In this document: in pieces, positions 6,563 through 13,943 of the stretch
Layout of the letters: each line of letters opens with the position of its first letter
Position numbering within the stretch: the first letter of the stretch is position 1
Assembly (NCBI GenBank): GCA_947627395.1
Contig: CANQVW010000018.1
Span: 1-17,015 of the forward strand
Reading direction: 5' to 3'
Origin: an uncultured Bacilli bacterium
Lineage (GTDB): Bacteria > Bacillota_I > Bacilli_A > ML615J-28 > CAG-698
DNA: 17,015 nt
Translations under genes and position numbers: made by a program
The notes under the pieces: generated by a model
Databases searched by the model: none
Told to the model about the DNA's origin: nothing
Seen by the model: only the letters and a program-made list of their open reading frames with translations

Positions 6563-6568
6563 TATAAT
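6563..6568 (+). promoter_or_regulatory. -10 box of the P-type ATPase gene
   Basis: A perfect TATAAT 61 bases before the ATG. The -35 region falls in the T-tail of the nrdG terminator (TTTTTT or TTGTTT) and is poor, so the promoter may be weak or activator-dependent. Confidence 0.5.
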
Positions 6569-6629
6569 CTTTGTCCATCAAGAATAAGATGTCAATAGAA
6601 ATGAATTTTAATAAATCTAGGGAGGCTGT

Positions 6630-9152
6630 ATGGACAATTATTATCATCACGAATTAGAAGAAATATATCCCTATTTTCAATCCAATGAAAATGGTTTGAC
6701 AGATGAAATAATTCTAAAAAATCAAAAGAAATATGGGAAAAATGAATTGAAAGAAAAAGAAAAGAAAAGCAAAGCTCGAGTCTTTTTAGAACAATTTCAA
6801 GATATGCTGGTTATTATTTTAATTTTATGTGCCATTATTGCTATTTTTATTGGAGAGTTAGAGTCCACTATTGTTATCTTTTTTGTAATCACCATTAATG
6901 CCTGTCTTGGAACTTATCAATATTTTAAGGCAGAAAAATCTTTAGATAGTTTAAAAATGCTTTCTAGTCCAACATCCAATGTATTAAGAAATGGAAATAT
7001 GATGGTAATTCCATCAAAAGATTTAGTTTGTGGTGATATTGTTTTGGTAAATGCTGGGGATTTAATTTCCGCAGATGGAAGAATTATTGAAGAAAATGGT
7101 TTTGAAGTCAATGAAAGTGCCTTAACTGGAGAATCCTCTCCAGTTAGTAAGACATCAAAAACCCTGCGTGATGAACATATTGCATTAGCTGACCAAAAAA
7201 ATATGGTTTTTTCAGGAACATTTTGTACAAAAGGACATGCAAAATATATAGTTATTCATACAGGAATGAATACAGAAATAGGAAAAATTGCTCAATTAAT
7301 TGGTGAAGTAGAAAATAAAAAAACACCATTACAAAATAGCTTAGATGTTTTTAGTAAATATTTAGCTTTACTCATCATTCTCATTTGTTTTATTGTTTTT
7401 ATACTTGGAATTATGAGAAATGTTTCTGTTCTTGATTCCTTAATGTTCGCTGTTGCTTTGGCTGTTGCTGCCATCCCTGAAGCTTTAAGTACCATTGTTG
7501 TGATTGTATTAGCCATTGGTACAGAAAAAATGGCAAAAGAAAATGCCATTATTAAAAATTTGAAAGCTGTTGAAGGATTGGGATGTGTTAGCGTCATTTG
7601 TAGTGATAAAACAGGAACTCTAACGATGAATCAAATGGAAGTAAGAGATATTTATACTTCCTTAGCCATTCCAGTGTTTAAAGAACATATTTTATATAGT
7701 ACAAATTATGAACTCTATCAAATGAAAAATAATAATCCAACAGAACAAGCTTTGATTCAGTATGTTGGATCTACCAAAAATACCTTTCAAGAAAAGAAAA
7801 TTGGTGAACTTCCATTTTCATCATCACGTAAAATGATGAGTAATTTATATAGAATTCGTCATCAGACCATTTTATATTGCAAAGGAGCGATTGAGGTCAT
7901 TTTACCTAAATGCCAATATATTGATGAAGGTGCAAAAAGAATTTTAAAAGAAGAAGATCAAAAGAAAATATTAAATCAAGTAAGCGAGTACGCAAAAACA
8001 GGAAAAAGAGTTATTGCATTTGCATATAAAATTATAAATCAAGAAAAAAGATTAACAGAAGAAGATGAAAATCAATTAATTTTTTCAGGACTTGTGTCTT
8101 TAGTAGATCCACCTCGCCCAGAATCTAAATTAGCCGTAGAAAAATGTCATCAAGCTGGAATACTTCCTATTATGCTAACAGGAGATCATAAAGAAACTGC
8201 CATTGCTATTGCGAAAGAAATTGGAATTTATCAAAATCATCAAATTGCTTTAACAGGAAAAGAATTAGATGAAATGAATGATGAAGAATTATATCAAAAA
8301 ATAGATCAAATTACAGTTTATGCTAGATTGACTCCCACACATAAAATTAGAATTGTGAAAACATGGCAAAAGAAAAAACAAATTGTAGCCATGACAGGGG
8401 ATGGAATTAATGATGCACCAGCCTTAAAACAAGCCGATATTTCTATAGCAATGGGAAAAATGGGAACAGAAGTAGCCAAAGATGCATCCTCCATTATTTT
8501 AACGGATGATAATTTTGAAACCATTGTGAAAGCAGTATCCAATGGTAGAAAAGTTTATGAAAACATTCAAAATGCCATTCGATTCTTACTATCAGGAAAC
8601 TTTGCAGGTATTTTAATGGTTTTATTTGCAAGTATATTTTATTTGCCAATTCCTTTCGTTGCTGTTCATTTACTTTTTATTAACTTATTAACCGATAGCC
8701 TTCCAGCCATTGCCATTGGCGCAGAGAATTCTAAAAATGATTTACTAAATCAACCTCCTAGAAAAAGTAATGAACATTTTTTAAACTCATCTTTACTTAC
8801 AAAAATCATTTTAGAGGGAATTTTAATTGCCATTTGTTGCTTTTTAAGTTATTATACGGGATTAAAAACAAGTATTGGTGTAGCTAGAACTATGACTTTT
8901 GCCACGCTTTGTATGGGAAGATTATTTCATAGTTTCAATTGTTCTACGAAATCCTCTATCTTTGTTAGTCCAAGTAAAAATCTTTTGTTATACCTTTCCT
9001 TTATTATTGGAATGGTACTCATCAATTCTGTTTTATTTATTCCTCCATTACAATCTATTTTTGTAGTTTTTCCTTTAACAGTAAAACAAATATGGACAAC
9101 TTATTTTTATAGTTTATTACCGACATTACTCATTCAACTGATAAAATTATAA
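6630..9152 (+). CDS. P-type Ca2+-transporting ATPase (type IIA, SERCA-like)
   Basis: An 840-residue membrane cation pump, probably exporting Ca2+ from the cell. N-terminal cation-ATPase domain (residues 1-75), M1-M2 hairpin (about 58-95), actuator domain with the TGES loop (NESALTGESSPV), M3-M4 with AVAAIPEAL (E284), and the phosphorylation site DKTGT with D326. The nucleotide-binding and hinge parts include MLTGDHKETA and MTGDGINDAPALKQAD. M5-M10 follow. The spacing E284 to D326 equals SERCA E309 to D351. N685 and D689 in INLLTDSLPA match the SERCA site II residues, while the site I Glu in M5 is replaced by Gly (G660 after N657), so a single Ca2+ per cycle is inferred, as in PMR1/PMCA and Listeria LMCA1. 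AGGGAGG precedes the ATG by 7 bases. Another divalent ion such as Mn2+ cannot be ruled out. Confidence 0.93.
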   Translation: MDNYYHHELEEIYPYFQSNENGLTDEIILKNQKKYGKNELKEKEKKSKARVFLEQFQDMLVIILILCAIIAIFIGELESTIVIFFVITINACLGTYQYFKAEKSLDSLKMLSSPTSNVLRNGNMMVIPSKDLVCGDIVLVNAGDLISADGRIIEENGFEVNESALTGESSPVSKTSKTLRDEHIALADQKNMVFSGTFCTKGHAKYIVIHTGMNTEIGKIAQLIGEVENKKTPLQNSLDVFSKYLALLIILICFIVFILGIMRNVSVLDSLMFAVALAVAAIPEALSTIVVIVLAIGTEKMAKENAIIKNLKAVEGLGCVSVICSDKTGTLTMNQMEVRDIYTSLAIPVFKEHILYSTNYELYQMKNNNPTEQALIQYVGSTKNTFQEKKIGELPFSSSRKMMSNLYRIRHQTILYCKGAIEVILPKCQYIDEGAKRILKEEDQKKILNQVSEYAKTGKRVIAFAYKIINQEKRLTEEDENQLIFSGLVSLVDPPRPESKLAVEKCHQAGILPIMLTGDHKETAIAIAKEIGIYQNHQIALTGKELDEMNDEELYQKIDQITVYARLTPTHKIRIVKTWQKKKQIVAMTGDGINDAPALKQADISIAMGKMGTEVAKDASSIILTDDNFETIVKAVSNGRKVYENIQNAIRFLLSGNFAGILMVLFASIFYLPIPFVAVHLLFINLLTDSLPAIAIGAENSKNDLLNQPPRKSNEHFLNSSLLTKIILEGILIAICCFLSYYTGLKTSIGVARTMTFATLCMGRLFHSFNCSTKSSIFVSPSKNLLLYLSFIIGMVLINSVLFIPPLQSIFVVFPLTVKQIWTTYFYSLLPTLLIQLIKL

Positions 9153-9187
9153 AAAAACTAGAAATAATTATAAATCATTATTTCTAG
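9151..9187 (-). terminator. Terminator of coaD, in the convergent gap
   Basis: CTAGAAATAAT (9158-9168) and ATTATTTCTAG (9177-9187) are perfect 11-bp arms. Read on the minus strand the stem is followed by TTTTTTT (9157-9151), a full U-tract. Read on the plus strand it is followed by AAAATGG, so it should work poorly for the ATPase gene. Confidence 0.8.
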
Positions 9188-9199
9188 AAAATGGTATCG

Positions 9200-9691
9200 T
9201 TATTTATGTTGTCTTTCTTTAATGGTTTTTGTAACAAATGAAACAATTTCTTTTGGAACATATTGCTCTATAGATGCATTAAATAAAATGAGCTCCTTAA
9301 TTGTTGAGCTAGATAAGAATAGATTGTTTGCTGAAGGAAACAGAGCAAAAGTATCAATATCGGGGGAAATAGAGCGATTAAATTGGAATAAACTAATTTC
9401 ATCTTGATAATCGTTAAAATTTCTTAATCCACGAATAATTACATTTGCATTCACTTTTTTAGAATAAATAGAAACTAACTCACTACATTGATCCACAATC
9501 ACATTAGGAATATGGCAAGTTACTTTTTTTAACATCTCTATTTTTTCTTCTATTGTAAACGTATATTTCTTTTGAGCATTTATGGCAACAACAACATAAA
9601 CTTTGTCAAATACTTTTGCAACTCTTTCAATAATGTCCAAATGACCATTAGAAACAGGGTCAAAAGAACCAGGATAAACTGCAATTTTCAT
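9200..9691 (-). CDS. coaD: Phosphopantetheine adenylyltransferase
   Basis: A 163-residue enzyme of coenzyme A synthesis, joining ATP and 4'-phosphopantetheine to give dephospho-CoA; cytosolic hexamer in the family. The nucleotidyltransferase motif is GSFDPVSNGHLDII with H17; the usual Thr of TxGH is Ser14. RGLRN (87-91) and the SSST segment (127-130) are the other active-site elements. The length matches the family (about 160). GAGGAG lies 7 bases before the ATG. It is expressed alone from its own promoter, divergent from the ABC gene at 9832 and convergent with the ATPase. The partner rsmD gene, often next to coaD, is not here. Confidence 0.95.
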   Translation of the reverse strand: MKIAVYPGSFDPVSNGHLDIIERVAKVFDKVYVVVAINAQKKYTFTIEEKIEMLKKVTCHIPNVIVDQCSELVSIYSKKVNANVIIRGLRNFNDYQDEISLFQFNRSISPDIDTFALFPSANNLFLSSSTIKELILFNASIEQYVPKEIVSFVTKTIKERQHK

Positions 9692-9736
9692 GTTAGACTC
9701 CTCGTATCAATTGATAAAATATATTTTCTATTCTTT

Positions 9737-9765
9737 AGTATAACGCAAAAAATAAAAAAAAACAA
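9737..9765 (-). promoter_or_regulatory. Promoter of coaD
   Basis: On the minus strand, TTGTTT (9765-9760), a 17-bp spacer and TATACT (9742-9737). The -10 is good and the -35 weak. Confidence 0.55.
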
Positions 9766-9767
9766 AT

Positions 9768-9791
9768 AATTTCAAAAATATTTTTGAAATT
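9768..9791. promoter_or_regulatory. Perfect 24-bp palindrome between divergent promoters
   Basis: AATTTCAAAAAT (9768-9779) is followed with no spacer by its exact reverse complement, ATTTTTGAAATT (9780-9791). The right arm contains the TTGAAA -35 box of the ABC gene at 9832, and the left end is 2 bp from the coaD -35. A bound protein could control both genes. As RNA it lacks a U-tract, so a terminator is unlikely. Confidence 0.5.
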
Positions 9792-9811
9792 TGTCTATGA
9801 TGTGATATAAT
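9784..9811 (+). promoter_or_regulatory. Promoter of the degenerate ABC half-transporter
   Basis: TTGAAA (9784-9789), 16-bp spacer, TATAAT (9806-9811), with an extended -10 TGA directly before it (9803-9805). Short leader of about 14 bases. Confidence 0.75.
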
Positions 9812-9831
9812 GATATAAAGGAAGTGAAAGA

Positions 9832-11580
9832 ATGAATACAAAAGGTTCTATTAAAAATTTCTTATCTAGTCATTTAAAATTGACGATTTCTTTAGTAGTA
9901 TTCTCCTTATTAACCATTATTTTAAAATTGGCCAATCCGATTATTATTCGATTCTTAATTAACGCTTCTTCAGATCCCGTTGCAAATAAAACGTTAATGA
10001 TTGTTCTTACCGTATTAATGGGAGTTGTCACAGTTCTTTCCTTTGCTGTTGACATGTTAAGAAATAGAAAGTCTCTTATTTTAGGAAGTGAACTTACTGC
10101 AAGTTTACGAAATCAAGTATATTCAAACATGATGAAGGCTGAACTGTATGAAATGCAGAAGTTTGAAAAAGATGATATTTGCAAAACTATTATGGAGGAA
10201 ACTCATAAAATTGGAAATGACTATATTGCAAATCATATTGTGAAAATCATTTATCTTTTCATATTGGTGTTAGCTTTTGTTATAACTATGATGGTATTTC
10301 AACCACTTTTCGGATTTATTACTGCTGTTACTTTGCCTTTGTTTTATATAGCAACAAAGTACATAGGGCGATTGAGTCAAAAATTAATTGACAAGTTTAA
10401 TGTCAATAAAAATAAACAAGAAGAATTACTAAAAGATAATTTTGACCAATTAAAAATGATCAAAATTAGAAATGGTGTTAGTAAACAAGAAACTCAGTAT
10501 GAAGAAATATTAAAAGAGGGAAAGAAATATTATTCTAAGAGTCTATTTGTTCAAGATACCAATGAAAATATGTTAAAAACATTATTTGTTGATGTGTTGT
10601 GGTTTGTTGTATTCCTATGTTCTTGTATTTGGTTGGTTGGAGGAAGAGCAAACCAATATAACATTGGAAGTGTTCTTGCTTGTATTGTTCTTACCCCACA
10701 ATTATATACCTCCTTTAAAAATTTAGTTGACACATATTTAAATTATCCACATGTTGAAGAATCTTATCAAAAATTAGATAAAATTTTCTCAATTCGTCAA
10801 GAAAGTAGATCTGAAAGTGTGCCTTCTTTAGAAGAAGTACATAGTTTGAAATTTAATGCTGTTTCATTTGATTATGCATCTTATGGATTAGAGGGAAAGA
10901 TTAAGTTAGAGGGAATTGATTTTGAAATTAAAAAAGGCGAGAAATTAGGCATTCTAGGTCTTTCAGGAAGTGGAAAAACAACCATTGCTGATTTGATTTC
11001 TAAAATTATTCGTCCAAAACAAGGAAATGTTCTAATTAACAATTGTGATATTAATAAGTTAAATACATATTATTTACGTGATATTGTTACTTATGTTCCA
11101 CAAGATTTCCAATTATTCGACGGAACCATTGAAGAAAATATTATTTATCCGCTTGTCTTAGATGAATATAAATATAATGATGCTTTAAATAAATGCCGTT
11201 TGAAAGATTTGTTTTTTTCGTTACCAAATCGAGATGAATCTCACATTAAAGATGTTAAACTAACTCCAAGCGAAATTCAAAAAATTTCATTAGCAAATGC
11301 CTTTTATAAGGATTCACCAATTATCATTTTAGATGATGCGACATCTAAATTAGATTCCACAAGTGAGACAGAAATTTTGAATGAATTTTATAAGTTGAAA
11401 AATAAAATTACTATTGTGATTACCAATCGTATTTACAATTTAGCAAAATGTGATAAAGTCATGATTATCAATGATGGTAAGGTAGTAGAATATGGAAAAA
11501 GAGAAGAGTTGTTATCTAATACAAAATCTTCATTTTCTCGTATGATGAGTGAGCGTCAAACCAATAGAAAAGTTGTATAA
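9832..11580 (+). CDS. ABC exporter half-transporter with degenerate ATPase motifs
   Basis: A 582-residue fusion of an ABC type I exporter membrane domain (residues about 1-300, six predicted helices) and a nucleotide-binding domain (about 335-575). No C39 peptidase domain. Walker A is intact: GLSGSGKTT, K382. The Q-loop is present (VPQDFQLF). Everything needed for hydrolysis is changed: the LSGGQ signature is LTPSE (477-481) with IQKISLANA instead of QRxxxARA, the catalytic Glu after Walker B is Asp (D501-D502), and the switch His is Asn (TNR, N532). The frame is unbroken and the gene has a good promoter, so it is maintained rather than a pseudogene. No partner gene adjoins, so a homodimer would have two poor sites. 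Substrate unknown; a peptide, lipid or drug is possible. GGAAGTG lies 8 bases before the ATG. Confidence 0.85.
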   Translation: MNTKGSIKNFLSSHLKLTISLVVFSLLTIILKLANPIIIRFLINASSDPVANKTLMIVLTVLMGVVTVLSFAVDMLRNRKSLILGSELTASLRNQVYSNMMKAELYEMQKFEKDDICKTIMEETHKIGNDYIANHIVKIIYLFILVLAFVITMMVFQPLFGFITAVTLPLFYIATKYIGRLSQKLIDKFNVNKNKQEELLKDNFDQLKMIKIRNGVSKQETQYEEILKEGKKYYSKSLFVQDTNENMLKTLFVDVLWFVVFLCSCIWLVGGRANQYNIGSVLACIVLTPQLYTSFKNLVDTYLNYPHVEESYQKLDKIFSIRQESRSESVPSLEEVHSLKFNAVSFDYASYGLEGKIKLEGIDFEIKKGEKLGILGLSGSGKTTIADLISKIIRPKQGNVLINNCDINKLNTYYLRDIVTYVPQDFQLFDGTIEENIIYPLVLDEYKYNDALNKCRLKDLFFSLPNRDESHIKDVKLTPSEIQKISLANAFYKDSPIIILDDATSKLDSTSETEILNEFYKLKNKITIVITNRIYNLAKCDKVMIINDGKVVEYGKREELLSNTKSSFSRMMSERQTNRKVV

Positions 11581-11584
11581 AATG

Positions 11585-11614
11585 AAAACGTCTTGCGTTC
11601 AAGGCGTTTTTTTT
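11585..11614 (+). terminator. Terminator after the lone ABC gene
   Basis: AAAACGTCTT (11585-11594) pairs with AAGGCGTTTT (11601-11610), one wobble, loop GCGTTC, then TTTT. It begins 5 bases after the stop, and its tail ends one base before the marR -35 box begins at 11616. Confidence 0.88.
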
Positions 11615-11615
11615 C

Positions 11616-11644
11616 TTGACAACACCAAAATATTTTGCTATAAT
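11616..11644 (+). promoter_or_regulatory. Consensus sigma-A promoter of the marR-ABC operon
   Basis: TTGACA (11616-11621), 17-bp spacer, TATAAT (11639-11644): every consensus base at ideal spacing. Start expected near 11651. Confidence 0.9.
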
Positions 11645-11649
11645 ATTAG

Positions 11650-11665
11650 TTAGTTTTAAAACTAA
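11650..11665. promoter_or_regulatory. Probable MarR operator
   Basis: TTAGTTTT-AAAACTAA is a perfect 16-bp palindrome covering the expected transcription start and ending 5 bases before the Shine-Dalgarno. TTAG is repeated just upstream. Its place and symmetry fit autorepression by the MarR protein encoded directly downstream; this is inference. Confidence 0.65.
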
Positions 11666-11679
11666 TTATTGGAGGAAAT

Positions 11680-12117
11680 ATGGATATTGATCGAAATAGA
11701 GATTTAATGTATTTTATTCATAGTGTTAGTAAATTGACAAGAAATATTTTACGTCAAAAATCAGAGAGAATTGGCATGAGTGAAAGTTATCGTCCACTCA
11801 TGGTAGAAATCGTTCGTAAACCTGGACTAAGTCAAGTTGAACTTGTTGAACTTACCCATTTAAAAGCACCTACAATTAGTTTGACTCTTGCAAAAATGGA
11901 AGAAGAACAATTAATTGAGCGAATTATTGATACAAAAGATCATCGAAGCATTCGTATTTATCCTTGCGAAAAAGGATATGAATTGGATAAAAATATGAAA
12001 GATTTAGTAAAACAAACTTCTATGAAATGTATGGAAGGCTTAGATGAACAAGAAATTGAACAGGCCAAAGAAACTTTAATCAAAATTATTCATAACATTC
12101 AGGAGAAAGAAATATGA
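11680..12117 (+). CDS. MarR-family transcriptional regulator
   Basis: A 145-residue winged helix-turn-helix repressor. N-terminal dimerisation helix (residues 1-40), DNA-binding domain about 45-105 with LSQVELVELTHLKAPTISLTLAKMEE as helices and recognition helix, then the wing IIDTKDHRSIRIYPCEKG, which keeps the D-x-R of MarR proteins. A C-terminal dimerisation helix ends the protein. MarR proteins usually dissociate from DNA on binding small, often phenolic or drug-like, ligands. GGAGG lies 4 bases before the ATG. The TGA stop overlaps the next start (ATGA), so it is co-translated with the two ABC subunits, which it most likely controls together with itself. Confidence 0.93.
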   Translation: MDIDRNRDLMYFIHSVSKLTRNILRQKSERIGMSESYRPLMVEIVRKPGLSQVELVELTHLKAPTISLTLAKMEEEQLIERIIDTKDHRSIRIYPCEKGYELDKNMKDLVKQTSMKCMEGLDEQEIEQAKETLIKIIHNIQEKEI

Positions 12118-13943
12118 GAATTTTTAAATATTTAAAAAAGTATTGGATACAAGCTATTTTAGCTCCATTATCCATGGTTATGGAAGTTTTAATGGATTTA
12201 TTCTTACCCATTTTAATGACCATAATTGTAAATATTGGAATTTTAGGTGCAGATCCAAAAGGTGCAACGGGTTTAAGTGCTTTGGTGCTAAAAATAGTGG
12301 GGGAACCTACACAAACGATGGACATCATTATTCGTGTTGGTATAGTCATGATTTGTGCAACTTTTATTGGGGGATGTTTTGGTGTTTTATCAGGAGTTTT
12401 CACCAATATTGCTGCTCAAAATTATGGTGATGACTTAAGAAGAGATACTTTTAAACACATTATGGAATTATCTTTTGAACAAACGGACCAATTTACAACA
12501 GGTAGTTTAGTGACTCGTATTACCAACGACATCACGCAAGTGCAAAATATGGTTTCCATGTCCATGAGAATGGTGATTCGTACTTTAATGCAATTTATTG
12601 GCGGCATCTTCTTTTTAACGATGATTGGTACAGACTTTGGTGTTATTTTAATGATTGCTCTTCCTATTTTGTTGATCATTATTATTCTATTCTTAGTGAA
12701 AGCCAGTCCAATGTTTGGAAGAATTCAAAAAAGGATCGATAATGTCAACTCTGTTGTGCAAGAAAATGTAACAGGAGCAAGAGTTGTGAAAGCCTATGTC
12801 AGAGAAGATTATGAAATCAAACGATTTGCAACTGTTAATAATGAATTATATGAAGAAAACTACCGTGTCTTTAAATTAATGGCACTTATTAGTCCATTAA
12901 TGAGTTTAATTACCTCTGTTGCCATGATTTCTGTGATGTATATCGGTGGAACAAAAGTCATTCATGACTTCAATGATGCTATGCCCAATGGAATGATAGC
13001 TGGAGATGTTATTGCCTCTACCACCTATATTACCATGATTATCAATGGGTTTATGATGCTTGCCATGATGTTTCAATCTGTTGTCCGTGGGGCAGCAAGT
13101 ATTAAACGTTTAAATCAGGTGTTAGATTCTAACCCTGTTATTGTCGATGGGAAAGTAGCACAACCTAGTGAAGAAAGAATTGGAACCATTGAATTTAAAA
13201 ATGTATCTTTTGCGTACCCAAATTCTTCAGGGGAAAATGTGCTCGTTGACTTAAACTTTAAAATTGAACCAGGAGAAAGTATTGGTATCTTAGGTTCTAC
13301 AGGATGTGGAAAATCTACCTTAGTGCATTTAATTCCAAGATTTTATGATGTAACCTCAGGAGAAGTATGGGTCGATGGAAGAAATGTGAAAGAATATCCT
13401 TTAGATGAACTTCGTCATAAAGTAGCGATGGTCTTACAAAAAAGTGAATTGTATAGTGGAACGATTGAAGAAAACATCGCTTGGGGAAAAGAAAATAGCA
13501 CTTTAGAAGAAATTCAAGAGGCAGCAAAAATTGCCCAAGCTGATGATTTTATATCTTCCTTTGAAGATGGTTACCAAACGATGGTCACGGAAAAAGGATC
13601 TTCCTTATCAGGAGGACAAAAACAAAGAGTCTCTATCGCAAGAGCATTACTTAGAAAACCTAAAATTTTAATTTTTGATGATTCTACATCAGCACTTGAT
13701 TTAGCAACAGAAGCAAAATTATATGAAGAATTAAGTGCAAAAATGGATGATACAACCAAAATCATCATTGCGCAAAGGGTGGCAAGCGTAAAAAATGCGG
13801 ATAAAATTATGATTTTAAATGAAGGAAAAATTGTTGCTTTTGCCCCTCATGACGAGTTAATTAAAACTTGCCCAATTTATATAGATATTTATAATTCACA
13901 ATTAAAGAAAGAAGGTGATGAAGATGGCAACTCAAACAAATAA
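12114..13943 (+). CDS. Heterodimeric ABC exporter subunit with degenerate site (BmrC/TM287-like)
   Basis: A 609-residue half-transporter: membrane domain with six helices (about residues 15-325) and nucleotide-binding domain (about 360-595). Walker A GSTGCGKST (K400), canonical signature LSGGQ (498-502), Walker B IFDD with Asp at the catalytic position (D522-D523), and a Gln in place of the switch His (AQR, Q554). Asp plus Gln in one subunit is the known pattern of the degenerate-site partner in heterodimeric exporters such as TM287/288 and BmrCD. Its intact LSGGQ completes the active site of the partner. The start ATG overlaps the marR stop by 4 bases (ATGA), with AGGAG upstream. The gene overlaps the partner gene. 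Likely role: multidrug or lipid-like compound efflux. Confidence 0.92.
   Translation: MRIFKYLKKYWIQAILAPLSMVMEVLMDLFLPILMTIIVNIGILGADPKGATGLSALVLKIVGEPTQTMDIIIRVGIVMICATFIGGCFGVLSGVFTNIAAQNYGDDLRRDTFKHIMELSFEQTDQFTTGSLVTRITNDITQVQNMVSMSMRMVIRTLMQFIGGIFFLTMIGTDFGVILMIALPILLIIIILFLVKASPMFGRIQKRIDNVNSVVQENVTGARVVKAYVREDYEIKRFATVNNELYEENYRVFKLMALISPLMSLITSVAMISVMYIGGTKVIHDFNDAMPNGMIAGDVIASTTYITMIINGFMMLAMMFQSVVRGAASIKRLNQVLDSNPVIVDGKVAQPSEERIGTIEFKNVSFAYPNSSGENVLVDLNFKIEPGESIGILGSTGCGKSTLVHLIPRFYDVTSGEVWVDGRNVKEYPLDELRHKVAMVLQKSELYSGTIEENIAWGKENSTLEEIQEAAKIAQADDFISSFEDGYQTMVTEKGSSLSGGQKQRVSIARALLRKPKILIFDDSTSALDLATEAKLYEELSAKMDDTTKIIIAQRVASVKNADKIMILNEGKIVAFAPHDELIKTCPIYIDIYNSQLKKEGDEDGNSNK

Noticed and set aside
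9222..9407. Plus-strand frame inside coaD
   Set aside because: It lies wholly antisense to a clear coaD gene and has no ribosome site or known motif.
9768..9791. Palindrome as a terminator
   Set aside because: There is no U-tract on either side, the arms are nearly all A/T, and it overlaps a promoter -35 box.
12143..12430. Plus-strand 95-codon frame in the first ABC subunit gene
   Set aside because: It is an out-of-frame shadow with a composition unlike the window's genes, inside a well-supported gene.
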